The position numbers were made by a program, and so were the translations under genes. From Herbaspirillum rubrisubalbicans (GTDB taxonomy: Bacteria > Pseudomonadota > Gammaproteobacteria > Burkholderiales > Burkholderiaceae_D), in contig NZ_CP024996.1 in the NCBI RefSeq assembly GCF_003719195.1, positions 2,170,001 through 2,234,000 on the forward strand: a DNA stretch of 64,000 nucleotides. The letters are read 5' to 3'. Within the stretch, counting starts at the first letter, position 1; every line of letters starts with the position of its first letter. Shown here one piece after another: positions 35,119 to 44,181 of this stretch. A model generated the notes under the pieces. The model did no database searches. It was not told where the DNA came from and saw only the letters and a program-made list of their open reading frames with translations.

Positions 35119-35979
35119 ATGAGTTTTTTCGTTTCGTCGACCCGAACAGATGTTATCTCCCGTTCCCGGCGCCGCACTGCGCTGGGTATCGTGTCGTCCG
35201 TGCTGGTCCACGCTGCGGTATTCCTGTTTGTCCGAGCCAAGCTCAATGAGGCACCGCCCCGGCTGGATTCCCCGGGGCGGCCGGATGCGCCGCTCCAGGT
35301 CAGCCTGATCCGTCCGCCAGCCCCGGCACCGGTGGCCCAGCCGGAGCCACCCAAGCCGGCCCCTGAACCCAAAAAGGTCGAGCCGCCCCGCAAGAAGACC
35401 GTGGCCAAGCCGCTTGCCCGTCATTCTGCGCCGACCCGTCAGGCTGTGCCGCAGCGCCAGCCGTTGCCGGTCGCCCCGACTCCCAGCAGCAACCCGCCTA
35501 CGACTGCGGCGGCACCTGCGGATGATTTCATGACCTTCACCAACCGCAATCGCCAGAAGCGCGAAGAAGCTGAGCAGGCTGCCGCTCAGGAGAATGCGGC
35601 GGCCCGTGCAGCAGAAAACCCTTCGGCCAATGACATTGCCCGGGCCAACATCGCCTTCCAGGATAGACGCGGACGCGGCACCAACGGCGTGTTCCAGATC
35701 ATCAGCATGGGTCCGCGGGTGGCGCAGTACAGTTTCCGCGGCTGGACTACCGACCAGCGCCGTAGCCAGAACCAGTTGATCGAAGTCGATGCCGGCTTCG
35801 GCGGCAATGTGCAGTTGGCGGTGGTCAACAGCATGATCGCGTTGATCCGCCGCTACTATCAGGGTGATTTCAATTTCGATTCGCAGCGGCTGGGCAGGGT
35901 GGTGACTTTGTCGGCGCGCCTGGAAGATACCAAGGGCTTGCAGAACTTCCTGCTCAATGAGTTCTTTGGCGGGCAGTAA
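35119..35979 (+). CDS. TonB-like anchored periplasmic protein of unknown function
   Basis: The 286-residue protein has a basic cytoplasmic tip and one membrane helix (ALGIVSSVLVHAAVFLFV, with the His seen in TonB-type anchors). A Pro/Lys/Ala-rich spacer (residues about 60-135) and a charged helix rich in Glu/Ala (145-175) follow. The last 110 residues (GRGTNGVFQIISMGPRVAQY to the end) form a compact domain that does not match the TonB C-terminal domain and that I do not recognise. No exbB/exbD genes lie nearby. The start at ATG 35119 has only AAGG very close upstream. Confidence 0.65.
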   Translation: MSFFVSSTRTDVISRSRRRTALGIVSSVLVHAAVFLFVRAKLNEAPPRLDSPGRPDAPLQVSLIRPPAPAPVAQPEPPKPAPEPKKVEPPRKKTVAKPLARHSAPTRQAVPQRQPLPVAPTPSSNPPTTAAAPADDFMTFTNRNRQKREEAEQAAAQENAAARAAENPSANDIARANIAFQDRRGRGTNGVFQIISMGPRVAQYSFRGWTTDQRRSQNQLIEVDAGFGGNVQLAVVNSMIALIRRYYQGDFNFDSQRLGRVVTLSARLEDTKGLQNFLLNEFFGGQ

Positions 35980-36063
35980 CGCGGTCTTTGCCATCATTTA
36001 CATGACGCTCTATGTGAATGAAAGGCCAAGCCAGAAATAATGAAAAATGTTTTTCAGAAACAG

Positions 36064-36093
36064 TTGATTTAATAACATATTCGCTGCTATAAT
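36064..36093 (+). promoter_or_regulatory. Sigma-70 promoter of tRNA-Pro
   Basis: TTGATT (36064-36069) and TATAAT (36088-36093) are separated by 18 bases in an AT-rich stretch, 13 bases before the mature tRNA. The -10 is perfect. Confidence 0.75.
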
Positions 36094-36106
36094 CTTTTTC
36101 TTCAGT

Positions 36107-36183
36107 CGGGGCGTAGCGCAGCCTGGTAGCGTACTTGCATGGGGTGCAAGGGGTCGTGTGTTCGAATCACACCGTCCCGACCA
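36107..36183 (+). tRNA. tRNA-Pro, anticodon GGG
   Basis: The 77-base cloverleaf has acceptor arms CGGGGCG/CGTCCCG with one G-U pair, anticodon stem CTTGC/GCAAG with loop ATGGGGT (anticodon GGG at 36141-36143) and T-arm GTGTG-TTCGAAT-CACAC. The encoded 3' end is ACCA. It decodes CCC and CCU. A promoter and a terminator flank it, so it is a single-gene unit. Confidence 0.97.
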
Positions 36184-36222
36184 ATCGAATCAAAAGCTTG
36201 CGGCGTAAGCTGTATGCAAAGG

Positions 36223-36265
36223 CAGCACTGGATATTGGACATACGTCCGATTCCAGTGCTGTTTT
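36223..36265 (+). terminator. Terminator downstream of tRNA-Pro
   Basis: CAGCACTGGA (36223-36232) pairs perfectly with TCCAGTGCTG (36252-36261), with an inner GGAC/GTCC pairing and a T-run after it. It ends transcription 40 bases after the tRNA. Confidence 0.85.
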
Positions 36266-36569
36266 ACTTTCTGCGTCAGAACAGCAGATTCCACCTCCAA
36301 CTTTCATCAAAAGCGCACCGACTGGCTCCATTCATGAGCTTGCCCGGTTGCAAGTCGCTGACTTTATTCTTCCTCTAGTTGTATTTTTTTCATTTTTCAT
36401 TGGTGCAGGCGCAAAAGTGAAAAAATTGACATTAAACTAACTTCCGGTCCCGGCAGATATCTTCCTGCGTGGCTCGTTTCTGTGCTGTCGGCCATTGCAG
36501 TGGGGAATCCGTCAAACAACTTGGCCTGGTGCTTGCCTTCCTCGGGGCCATTTACCCAGCGAGATCTTT
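36266..36569. other. AT-rich region between tRNA-Pro terminator and acyltransferase
   Basis: About 300 bases with no gene I can support. The stretch at 36360-36440 is AT-rich and is the likely promoter area of the acyltransferase at 36570. No copy of the tRNA 3' end that would mark an island boundary is visible here. Confidence 0.4.
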
Positions 36570-37535
36570 ATGATGAAAACAAGAAACATCCATCTCGATA
36601 TGGCCAAAGGGCTTTGCCTCATCCTGATGATTGCTGGTCATACCAAGGGAATCAATCAAACCTTGTATCACCTCATCTATTCCTTCCACATGCCTGCCTT
36701 TTTCATCATTTCAGGCATGACCCACGGGGCAAGCAAGTCGGATATCGGGTCTCAGATCTGGAGCAAGTTCAAGCGACTCATCATTCCCGCATGGATTTTC
36801 GGCCTCATCAACGGCATTCCATTTTTCTTCAGATTGAGCCGGGGAGGGATGGATTCCAGCGAATTCTTGTCGCGGCTCATCGGAACCCTTACCGGGGCTG
36901 CACAGGTCAGCGATACCTTCAACTGCACGCCCCTCTGGTTTTTGTACGCCATGTTCCTGGTGTATGTGTTCGAGGCCATTGCGGGTAGTGTCCTGGTTGC
37001 GCGGGCAAGAATGGGACTGGCGGCGGCCATTGTCGTGCTGCTTTGCGTTGATCCGCTGTCTTACCAGTCATCGGCCCCTGTGCAAGTCAAATATGCGTTG
37101 ACGGGCATTCTCTTTTTCCAGTTGGGCGTGCTGCTCAAGGATGCTCTGGTGGCGCCCAAAGAAGGTAATACGGGGCTGTGGCTGTTGGTCTCTTTCTTGG
37201 TGTGGATCTTTCCCGCTTCATACAGTCCTACGTTGGGTCTTAACAGTGGGAACCTGGGGGCAGGATATTGGGTATTGCTTTCCTTGTTCGTCGCACTGGC
37301 TGGTACCTTCTTCATCATCAAGCTGTGCCAGATGATGCCTCCCATGGCCTTGCTGCAAAAGCTGGCCCAGGTCAGTTTGCCGGTGGTCGGTCTCAACTAT
37401 CTGATCGAGCAGCGGCTCAATGTCTATCTCACGGGGGCGAGCCTCTTTCTGGTGGAAACGCTGATTCTTGTTGCTATCGCTTTTGCGACACTCAAAGGCG
37501 GCCGGGTTGGGCGTGCGCTGAATGGTCGCATCTAG
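36570..37535 (+). CDS. Acyltransferase 3-like membrane protein
   Basis: ATG 36570 (or 36573) is chosen because MKTRNIHLDMAKGLCLILMIAGH matches the family start and GAGA lies upstream; the longer frame adds an unlikely leader. The 321-residue protein has about ten helices, the conserved His in MIAGHTK, FHMPAFFIISGM and RRxIIPAW-like KRLIIPAWIF. It resembles the O-acetyltransferases of exopolysaccharide and O-antigen loci. It is convergent with a second acyltransferase gene. The base composition is less GC-rich than the flanks, which hints at transfer. Confidence 0.82.
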   Translation: MMKTRNIHLDMAKGLCLILMIAGHTKGINQTLYHLIYSFHMPAFFIISGMTHGASKSDIGSQIWSKFKRLIIPAWIFGLINGIPFFFRLSRGGMDSSEFLSRLIGTLTGAAQVSDTFNCTPLWFLYAMFLVYVFEAIAGSVLVARARMGLAAAIVVLLCVDPLSYQSSAPVQVKYALTGILFFQLGVLLKDALVAPKEGNTGLWLLVSFLVWIFPASYSPTLGLNSGNLGAGYWVLLSLFVALAGTFFIIKLCQMMPPMALLQKLAQVSLPVVGLNYLIEQRLNVYLTGASLFLVETLILVAIAFATLKGGRVGRALNGRI

Positions 37536-37553
37536 TCCTGGCGGCAATTCCGC

Positions 37554-38636
37554 TCACTTGATCTGCGCGGCGGATACGGCGCCAGCCTGTCGGGACGACG
37601 CCCACTTGCCGATGGCCTTGCGCACCGGTGTGTCATAGAAGTGATGCAGTAGCCACGCTAATCCAATCAAGGCGGCAAGCAAGCCAAAGCCGGCCCAGGG
37701 GACAAACTCGGCTATTTCATGCCCGCCGCTGATCCTGGGGAAGCCATGCTTGAACAGTTCAGCCAGCGGACTGTGGACGATGTAGATCGGGTAGGAGATC
37801 ACGCCCAGGAAGCGGCAAAGGGAAGCCAGTTTGCCGGCTGGCTGGAAGCGCATTCCGGCATAGACCAGCAACGGAAAGCCCAGCCCCGCCGCCAGAATAT
37901 CGTAAAGAGGAACGATGGCGGCGGCCGGTGCCATCATCAAGATGAGCGCAACGCCTACGATGGCCAGACTGGCCCTGCCATTGCTGATGATGGCGCGTAT
38001 TCCTCGACGGGCGAACCAGCGGTAGAGCAGCAACCCGGCGGAAAACGAGAAGCCGATGCGCAGCAGGCTTACATAATAAGTGCGGCGCTGGAAGCCCGCA
38101 TCCAGGCTGTGCTGCGAGGCGAAGGTCACGAACAGCACCATGCCGGCCAGGCACAACAGCATCACCAGCAGGAGTACATTGTTGGTGGCCTGGCGCACCT
38201 TCCACCCATAGATGAAATTGGCGATGATTTCAGAGGAGAGTGACCACGCCGGGCCATTCAATGGGAACAGCAAGGGAGAGTGCAGCCCTGGCAGCATGAG
38301 CAAGCCTACGGCAGCGGCGACATGCAGTTTGCCCTGGAATGCCGACAGACCTGCGAGCGCGGCGAAAATGCCGATACACATTCCCAGGAAATAGAGCGGA
38401 TACAGGCGCAGCAGGCGGATCCACATGAACTGCCGCAGGCTCATGTCCTGCTGGAGCCGATGTTCATAAGAGCGTGCTACCACAGCGCCACTCAGCAGGA
38501 AGAACAGGTCCACGGCGAGATAGCTTGAGAAAAATGGATTGTCGCCAAAGTAGGGTGTGGTATGCCTGAGCACCACGAGAATGGCTGCTATCCCGCGAAA
38601 GCCGTCGAGTGTGAGGAAATGGTCTTTATGCTGCAT
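37554..38636 (-). CDS. Acyltransferase 3 family protein (OafA-like)
   Basis: The 360-residue polytopic protein begins FLTLDGFRGIAAILVVLRH and has LFFLLSGAVVARSYEHR and GPAWSLSSEIIANFIYG, the usual acyltransferase-3 sites with the catalytic His. It lacks an SGNH extension. It faces the acyltransferase at 36570-37535 with only 18 bases between their stops and no terminator. The acceptor glycan is unknown, and the EPS or Kdo-linked glycan from this window are candidates. Confidence 0.88.
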   Translation of the reverse strand: MQHKDHFLTLDGFRGIAAILVVLRHTTPYFGDNPFFSSYLAVDLFFLLSGAVVARSYEHRLQQDMSLRQFMWIRLLRLYPLYFLGMCIGIFAALAGLSAFQGKLHVAAAVGLLMLPGLHSPLLFPLNGPAWSLSSEIIANFIYGWKVRQATNNVLLLVMLLCLAGMVLFVTFASQHSLDAGFQRRTYYVSLLRIGFSFSAGLLLYRWFARRGIRAIISNGRASLAIVGVALILMMAPAAAIVPLYDILAAGLGFPLLVYAGMRFQPAGKLASLCRFLGVISYPIYIVHSPLAELFKHGFPRISGGHEIAEFVPWAGFGLLAALIGLAWLLHHFYDTPVRKAIGKWASSRQAGAVSAAQIK

Positions 38637-38918
38637 GTTCAGCCCATCTTTGACTGGTCAATGTGATTGAATTGGTGCGACGGCTGGTCGTTGGCCAAAC
38701 CTGCTGGCAATTTGAGCGGCAGCAGGCTAGTAGTTCCCTGTTGAGCTTGGGTATTTTTTGGAGAAGAGGGTGAGGTGGCAGCGATGGCGTTACACAAAAA
38801 CACAATTTGAAGTCTGCTGCCGTACGGCTGAGTTCGTTATCTGATGACCACGCCTCATGTGGTCACCGACGTTCATCCGCGCCGGGACAAATCGCCAAAC
38901 AAGATCAGGAGCATAAGC

Positions 38919-39161
38919 ATGAAATCCCTCGTATTGATGCCGGCGCTGGCCGCAGCCTTCGCCTTGAGCGGCTGCGTAGTCACGCCGCCGACCGTGCGGC
39001 CGGCCTATGTCGCACAGCCCACCTATGTTGCTCCACCGGGCGTGGTCTACGTGCAGCCGACCTATGCCTCGCCCGGTCCCGGCTGGGTGTGGGAATACCA
39101 TTCCTACTATGGTTGGGGTTGGCATCATCCCCGCTATGGCTGGCATCGTGGCTGGCATTGA
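38919..39161 (+). CDS. Small Tyr/Trp-rich lipoprotein
   Basis: AGGAG at 38907-38911 selects ATG 38919. The 80-residue product has a lipoprotein signal ending ALSGC and a mature part with PAYVAQPTYVAPPG-type repeats, then a Trp/His-rich tail (YGWGWHHPRYGWHRGWH). It is related in style to the lipoprotein at 34677-34934. No function is known. The His-rich tail and the neighbouring metal-efflux genes make metal binding at the envelope conceivable, but this is speculation. Confidence 0.72.
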   Translation: MKSLVLMPALAAAFALSGCVVTPPTVRPAYVAQPTYVAPPGVVYVQPTYASPGPGWVWEYHSYYGWGWHHPRYGWHRGWH

Positions 39162-39195
39162 GCCTGAGCCACTTGAAGCTTCAGCTCACCTATGT

Positions 39196-39224
39196 AAAAA
39201 CAGCGGCCCAAGCCGCTGTTTTTC
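39196..39224. terminator. Bidirectional terminator between lipoprotein gene and dmeF
   Basis: CAGCGGC (39201-39207) and GCCGCTG (39212-39218) form a stem with a CCAA loop, flanked by five A on the left and a five-T run on the right. It can serve both convergent genes. Confidence 0.88.
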
Positions 39225-39266
39225 GTTTTATTGTTTTATCTCTTGTGCCAAGGTCGGCAGTGGTGT

Positions 39267-40211
39267 TCATCGTTGCCTGAGTTCCAGCGTCAGATGATGC
39301 AGCTCACCCAGTCCGGCCAGCTTGTGGCGCAACTGTCCTTCGGTCACTGCCGTGGACGTACTCACGCTGACGATGGCCGCCCGTGCCGAAGGGCCGATGC
39401 GCCAGACGTGCAAGTCATCGATCTGCACCTCTTGACTTGCGAGTGCCTGCTCAATGCGGGCTGCGACCTGGGCATCGGTCATATCCAGCAACACCCCCGC
39501 ACTGGTACGCAGCAAACTGTATGACCAGCGCGCAATGACCACCGCGCCGACCACGCCCATCAAGGGGTCCAGCCAAGTCCAGCCGAGGTAGAGCCCGGCC
39601 AGCAGGGCGGCGATGGCCAGCACCGAGGTGAGGGCGTCGGCGACCACGTGCAGATAGGCCGAACGCAGGTTGTTGTCGTGGCCCACATGGTGGTGATCCT
39701 GATGGTGGGTATGTTCGTGTTCGTCATGCGCATGATGCCCATGAGCATGATGGTCATGATGTCCCTCCATCAGCAGCAAGGCACTGGCGATGTTGACGAT
39801 CAATCCGACCACGGCAATCGGAATGGCTTCGCCGAAGTTGACCGTGTCAGGACTGGCCAGGCGCCACAGGGATTCGCCGCCGATGCCCACGGCGATCACC
39901 GCCAGCACCAGGGCCGAGGCAAAACCGGCCAGGTCGCCCACCTTGCCGGTGCCGAAGCTGAAGCGGCTGTCATGGGCGTGGCGACGAGCGAAGACGTAGG
40001 CACCGGCGGCGATGGCCAGTGCTCCGGTATGGGTGGCCATGTGGAAGCCATCGGCCAGCAGGGCCATGGAGCCGGTGAAGTAACCCGCGGCGATCTCGGC
40101 GACCATCATCACCGCCGTCAAGGCCACTACCCACAAGGTGCGGCGGGTGTTGCGGTCATGGTTGGTGCCCAGGTAGATGTGCTCGTGGCGATATGAGGAA
40201 GTGCTGTGCAT
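39267..40211 (-). CDS. dmeF: DmeF-like cation diffusion facilitator (Co/Ni efflux)
   Basis: ATG 40211 (MHSTSSYRHEHIYLG) is preferred; the long upstream extension overlaps the repressor gene and has no family look. The 314-residue protein has six helices. Helix 2 holds LLADGFHMATHTGAL, the DmeF-type site with His in place of the final Asp. A His-rich cytoplasmic loop around residues 145-180 has more than a dozen histidines. A soluble C-terminal domain follows. CDF proteins exchange protons for divalent metal, and DmeF members export cobalt and nickel. The repressor gene lies 17 bases upstream, forming a dmeR-dmeF operon. Confidence 0.88.
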   Translation of the reverse strand: MHSTSSYRHEHIYLGTNHDRNTRRTLWVVALTAVMMVAEIAAGYFTGSMALLADGFHMATHTGALAIAAGAYVFARRHAHDSRFSFGTGKVGDLAGFASALVLAVIAVGIGGESLWRLASPDTVNFGEAIPIAVVGLIVNIASALLLMEGHHDHHAHGHHAHDEHEHTHHQDHHHVGHDNNLRSAYLHVVADALTSVLAIAALLAGLYLGWTWLDPLMGVVGAVVIARWSYSLLRTSAGVLLDMTDAQVAARIEQALASQEVQIDDLHVWRIGPSARAAIVSVSTSTAVTEGQLRHKLAGLGELHHLTLELRQR

Positions 40212-40228
40212 GAGGGTTTCCTTCTGCC

Positions 40229-40504
40229 TTATTTGGTGTAGCGGTGAATCGCTTCCAGCACCTCTTCCAGGCCCTGGCGGCGCTGTTCGTCGGTCAGGCC
40301 GGGGCGGGCGACGTGCTCGCGGGCATGGGCTTCGATCAGTTCTTCCATCAGCCCATGCACAGCGCCGCGAATGGCGGCAGCTAGATGCAGCGTCTTGCCG
40401 CAATCGGCCTGGCCTTCCAGGGCGCGCTCCAGCGCCTGCACCTGGCCGCCAATGCGGCGCACGCGCTTGAGCAGGGCGTCCGTGTCCTGTGTCAGGTGTG
40501 CCAT
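40229..40504 (-). CDS. dmeR: RcnR/DmeR-type Ni/Co-responsive repressor (CsoR family)
   Basis: The 91-residue all-helical protein has the CsoR/RcnR fold (LLKRVRRIGGQVQALERALEG). Counting from MAHL, the four Ni/Co ligands of RcnR are present at the same positions: His3, Cys35, His60 and His64. This makes nickel or cobalt sensing far more likely than copper or formaldehyde sensing. It should bind the G-tract operator that overlaps its own start and be released by metal, which turns on dmeF. Confidence 0.9.
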   Translation of the reverse strand: MAHLTQDTDALLKRVRRIGGQVQALERALEGQADCGKTLHLAAAIRGAVHGLMEELIEAHAREHVARPGLTDEQRRQGLEEVLEAIHRYTK

Positions 40505-40527
40505 ATACTATACCCCCCTATCCTATA
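40503..40527. promoter_or_regulatory. G-tract operator for the dmeR repressor
   Basis: The site has six C at 40513-40518 (six G on the minus strand) flanked by TACTATA and TATCCTATA. This is the G-tract plus AT-inverted-repeat pattern of RcnR-family operators. It overlaps the repressor start codon, as expected for autoregulation. Confidence 0.75.
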
Positions 40528-40754
40528 AAATGAGGATTGTAGCGACTTTTCCACGGCGGGTGTGATAGTCGATCCTTCTGATTGGGCGAGACTTGTGTTC
40601 TTGCGGGATGGCAATATCATGGGGCAGGTGAAGCTTCGTTCAGTTATGCGTAAGCTAGAGGTTATAGCCTCAGGACAATGCGGCAGGTTTCGTCCGCAAC
40701 CAGGCCTGCTGCGCTGCAGGCCAAGAAGAGCGGGAGACCCGCAGGGAGACAGTG

Positions 40755-42452
40755 ATGGCAAAGAGCAGAGGGGCCGGTGCTACCGGTGCGGCATGGGGGG
40801 CTTGGCGGGGCGTCTTGCCCTGGGTGGTTGGGCTGGTGCTGGGTGGCGGGGCGGCAGTGGTACTGGACATGGTGGCAGCCGGGCAGTGGCTGGGTGCTCC
40901 AGGCGTCAGTTGCGTCGCGGTGCTGCTGGGCATGATCGGTTTTGCGTTGGCGCGTCGCGGCGAGCAGTCGCAGGCAGGGCCGCTGGTGGACAAGATCAGT
41001 GGCGAGATCGATCACATCATGATCGGTGCGGCTGAAACTTCTTTCTTTGTCGATACCATCAAGACCAAGATCGGCAAGGACGTGGTCGCAGCCGAGCGCA
41101 TCGCCACCAGTGCCGAGCAGAATGCGGCCACCACCGAGCAGATCGCTGCCAACGCCGAGCGGGCTTCCTCCATCGCGGCCGAGGTCCGCAGCGAGAGCGT
41201 CAGCGGGCGCGCCGAGGTGGATCGCGGCTTGCAGCAGATCGGTCAGGCACGCACGGATGCGCTGTCTGCCTCATCGATGATGGCGCAACTGCAGGAAAAG
41301 TCGCGTCGTATCCATGGCATCACCGAAGTCATCAGCGAGATCGCCGCACGCACCAACCTGCTGGCCCTGAACGCCGCCATCGAGGCCGCGCGCGCGGGCG
41401 AGCAGGGGCGCGGCTTTGCGGTGGTGGCAGGGGAAGTGCGCCAGCTGGCCCAGCGCACCAAGGAGGCCACTGATGACATCGGCGTGATGGTGCGTGCCAT
41501 CACTGAAGAAGCCGAGCGTGCGGCCTCGGGCATGAATTCACTGAGCAGCCGGGTGCTGGAGGCGGCGCAGAACGTGGAAAAGGTGCATGGCCTCTTGAAC
41601 AGTATCGAGCGCTCGGCCAGCCAGTCGCAGGAACAGATTGAGGAAATCGCGCTGGCCTCGCGCGAGCACGTACAGACCACCCAGGAAATCGCCGAGGCGA
41701 TCACCGATATCCGTAACGGCATGTTGCATACCGATGCCGAGTTGCCGCGCGTGGCGACTTCGGCCATGGAGCTCTCGGAACGCGCCGAGGTGGTGTTCGA
41801 GGCCATCATCGACGGTGGTGCCCACAGTGGGCATGACGAGATCCGGGTGGCGGCGGTGGAGGCGGCACAGGCGGTGGGCAAGCTGTTCGAGGGAGCGATA
41901 CGGGCCGGGCAGATTACCGAAGCGGCCCTGTTCGATCGGAGCTATACACCTATTCCCCATACCTCGCCGCAGAAGCATTCCAGCCAGTTCGACGGGTTCA
42001 CCGACCGCGTGCTGCCGGCCCTGCAGGAGGGGCTGCTGGAGCGTATGCCGCAACTGGCCTATGCCGGAGCGGTTGATAACAACGGTTACTTTCCGACTCA
42101 CAATAAGAAGTTCTCTCAGCCGCTCACCGGCGACTACGACGTGGACCTGGTCAACAACCGTACCAAGCGCATCTTCAGTGACCGTACCGGCAAGCGCTGC
42201 GGTGCCAATACCAAGCCCTTCCTGTTGCAGACCTATCGCCGTGATACCGGCGAGGTGATGCACGACCTGTCGGTGCCCATCTACGTCAACGGCAAGCACT
42301 GGGGGGGCTTCCGGGTTGGCTACCGCTCCAGTCATGTGCCTGCGGCCGCTCCGGTGGCAGCAGCCGCGCCGGCTCCTACCCCGGCGCGCACGGCCACACG
42401 CCAGCCTGCCACGCCGCGTGCGGCCCGACCGGTGAGGATTTCCAAGGTTTGA
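40755..42452 (+). CDS. Methyl-accepting chemotaxis protein with C-terminal sensory domain
   Basis: ATG 40755 follows AGGGAGA. The 565-residue receptor has two closely spaced N-terminal membrane helices with almost no periplasmic loop and no HAMP domain. The signalling helices follow, with the conserved hairpin tip [40 protein letters not shown]. Residues about 395-520 form a Cache/PAS-like domain ([53 protein letters not shown]). This places the sensor in the cytoplasm after the signalling part. A Pro/Ala-rich tail ends the protein. There is no obvious CheR/CheB-docking pentapeptide. Confidence 0.9.
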   Translation: MAKSRGAGATGAAWGAWRGVLPWVVGLVLGGGAAVVLDMVAAGQWLGAPGVSCVAVLLGMIGFALARRGEQSQAGPLVDKISGEIDHIMIGAAETSFFVDTIKTKIGKDVVAAERIATSAEQNAATTEQIAANAERASSIAAEVRSESVSGRAEVDRGLQQIGQARTDALSASSMMAQLQEKSRRIHGITEVISEIAARTNLLALNAAIEAARAGEQGRGFAVVAGEVRQLAQRTKEATDDIGVMVRAITEEAERAASGMNSLSSRVLEAAQNVEKVHGLLNSIERSASQSQEQIEEIALASREHVQTTQEIAEAITDIRNGMLHTDAELPRVATSAMELSERAEVVFEAIIDGGAHSGHDEIRVAAVEAAQAVGKLFEGAIRAGQITEAALFDRSYTPIPHTSPQKHSSQFDGFTDRVLPALQEGLLERMPQLAYAGAVDNNGYFPTHNKKFSQPLTGDYDVDLVNNRTKRIFSDRTGKRCGANTKPFLLQTYRRDTGEVMHDLSVPIYVNGKHWGGFRVGYRSSHVPAAAPVAAAAPAPTPARTATRQPATPRAARPVRISKV

Positions 42453-42530
42453 GACGGGTATGCATGACAGTGCTCGATTGACTTGTCGCAATAGGGGGGT
42501 AAAACCATTTCATTTCCGCGGCTGATTCGC

Positions 42531-42559
42531 TTGACCCCGCCAGGCGGCTGATAGATTAT
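42531..42559 (+). promoter_or_regulatory. Possible sigma-70 promoter of cheR
   Basis: TTGACC (42531-42536) and GATTAT (42554-42559) are spaced by 17 bases, about 90 bases before cheR. The match is moderate, and no sigma-28 site is evident. Confidence 0.4.
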
Positions 42560-42647
42560 GCGGCAAGGGGATGTCCGCCCATGCCGGGTGGGCAAGAGAT
42601 AGCAAGCAGCGCGCTTCCAAGCGTGCGGCGCCAGGGAAGGAAAGACA

Positions 42648-43520
42648 GTGAAGCCGACGGTACCAGGCAAAGGCGAATCATCCGGCAAGGAGTTCGATTT
42701 CAATAGCCGCGATTTCGAACGGGTGCGTGGCCTGATCTACCAGCGGGCCGGCATCGCGCTGGCCGACAGCAAACAGGAAATGGTTTACAGCCGCCTGGCG
42801 CGGCGTCTGCGGGCCACCGGCATTACCTCTTTCCAACAATACCTCGACATGCTGGAGCGCACCCACGATGCCGATGAGTGGGAAGCTTTCACCAATGCTC
42901 TGACCACCAACCTGACCTCGTTCTTCCGCGAAGCCCACCATTTCCCTATCCTGGCGGACTTCCTCAAGACCCTGAAGGAACCGGCCACCATCTGGTGCTC
43001 GGCCGCCTCCACCGGGGAAGAGCCCTATACCATCGCCATGACCGCTTGCGAGGCCTATGGCTCGATGAATCCGCCGGTGCAGATCGTGGCCACCGACATC
43101 GATACCAATGTGCTCTCCACCGGTGCCAATGGTGTCTATCCCATGGAGCGCATCGAAAAGATGTCGCCCGAGCGGGTCAAGAAATTCTTCCTGCGCGGCA
43201 AGGGTAGTCATGAAGGCTACGTGCGCGTGCGCCCGGAACTGCGCAAGCTGATCACCTTCAAGCAACTGAACCTGCTGGCCGATAGTTGGCCTATCAGCGG
43301 TCAGTTCGACGTGATCTTCTGCCGCAACGTGATGATCTATTTCGATAAGCCTACCCAGAGCAAGATCCTGTCCCGATTCGTGCCACTGATGAAGCCTCAC
43401 GCCCTGCTGTTCGCCGGCCACTCGGAGAACTTCCTGTATGTCTCCGACGCCCTCAAACTCAAGGGCAAGACGGTCTACGAACTCAATGCCACGCAGCGCG
43501 GTGCGAGGACCAAGCCATGA
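42648..43520 (+). CDS. cheR: Chemotaxis protein methyltransferase CheR
   Basis: The 290-residue enzyme has the helical N-domain ([20 protein letters not shown]) and the SAM-binding C-domain with [38 protein letters not shown] and [14 protein letters not shown]. It methylates glutamates on chemoreceptors. It overlaps cheD by four bases and follows the receptor gene by 195 bases. The length is normal for the family. Confidence 0.96.
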   Translation: MKPTVPGKGESSGKEFDFNSRDFERVRGLIYQRAGIALADSKQEMVYSRLARRLRATGITSFQQYLDMLERTHDADEWEAFTNALTTNLTSFFREAHHFPILADFLKTLKEPATIWCSAASTGEEPYTIAMTACEAYGSMNPPVQIVATDIDTNVLSTGANGVYPMERIEKMSPERVKKFFLRGKGSHEGYVRVRPELRKLITFKQLNLLADSWPISGQFDVIFCRNVMIYFDKPTQSKILSRFVPLMKPHALLFAGHSENFLYVSDALKLKGKTVYELNATQRGARTKP

Positions 43521-44122
43521 GTCAGGCCTCGGAGCAGATTGCCACCAATCTCTATTACGACCGCACCTTCGATTGCGACGCGGCCAAGATCCTGCCGGGT
43601 GAATACTATTTCACGACCAAGGACATGATGATCGTCACGGTCCTCGGTTCCTGCGTCTCGGCCTGCATCCGCGACCGCGTTTCGGGCATCGGCGGTATGA
43701 ACCACTTCATGCTGCCTGATGGTGGCGGTGATGACGGCAGCCCGATTTCGGCTTCGGCACGCTACGGCACCTATGCCATGGAAGTGCTGATCAACGACGT
43801 GCTCAAGTCCGGCGCCCGGCGCGAAAACCTGGAGGCCAAGGTATTCGGCGGGGGCAACGTGCTGCGCGGCTTCTCCGCCATCAACGTGGGAGAGCGCAAC
43901 GCCGAGTTCGTACGACGCTACCTGAAGGCAGAAAACATCCGGGTGGTGGCCGAAGACCTCAACGACATCTATCCGCGCAAGGTCTACTTTTTCCCACGCA
44001 CCGGCAAGGTGCTGGTGAAGAAATTGAAACAAATGCACAACAACACCCTGGTGGATCGCGAAAAAGCCTACGCCAGCAAGCTGGTCACCAAGCCAGTGGG
44101 TGGCGAGGTGGATCTGTTCTGA
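43517..44122 (+). CDS. cheD: Chemoreceptor glutamine deamidase CheD
   Basis: The 201-residue protein has the CheD active site [12 protein letters not shown] (catalytic Cys) and GGMNHFMLP (His), followed by [20 protein letters not shown] and KVFGGGNVL. It deamidates selected glutamines of receptors, creating methylation sites. ATGA overlap with cheR couples their translation. The C-terminal 40 residues extend beyond the minimal domain, as in other betaproteobacterial CheD proteins. Confidence 0.95.
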   Translation: MSQASEQIATNLYYDRTFDCDAAKILPGEYYFTTKDMMIVTVLGSCVSACIRDRVSGIGGMNHFMLPDGGGDDGSPISASARYGTYAMEVLINDVLKSGARRENLEAKVFGGGNVLRGFSAINVGERNAEFVRRYLKAENIRVVAEDLNDIYPRKVYFFPRTGKVLVKKLKQMHNNTLVDREKAYASKLVTKPVGGEVDLF

Positions 44123-44181
44123 GCTGCGGGGCAGGGCAGAAGGGCTTATCAGGGCAATACCGAAATTTGAGTGATTGAGTG

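Noticed and set aside
36107..38636. Integrative element at tRNA-Pro
   Set aside because: No integrase, relaxase or repeated tRNA 3' end was found, so only a weak island hint remains.
40629..40655. Sigma-28-like promoter before the chemoreceptor
   Set aside because: TGAAGCTT has the right spacing, but the -10 octamer matches only three of eight positions.
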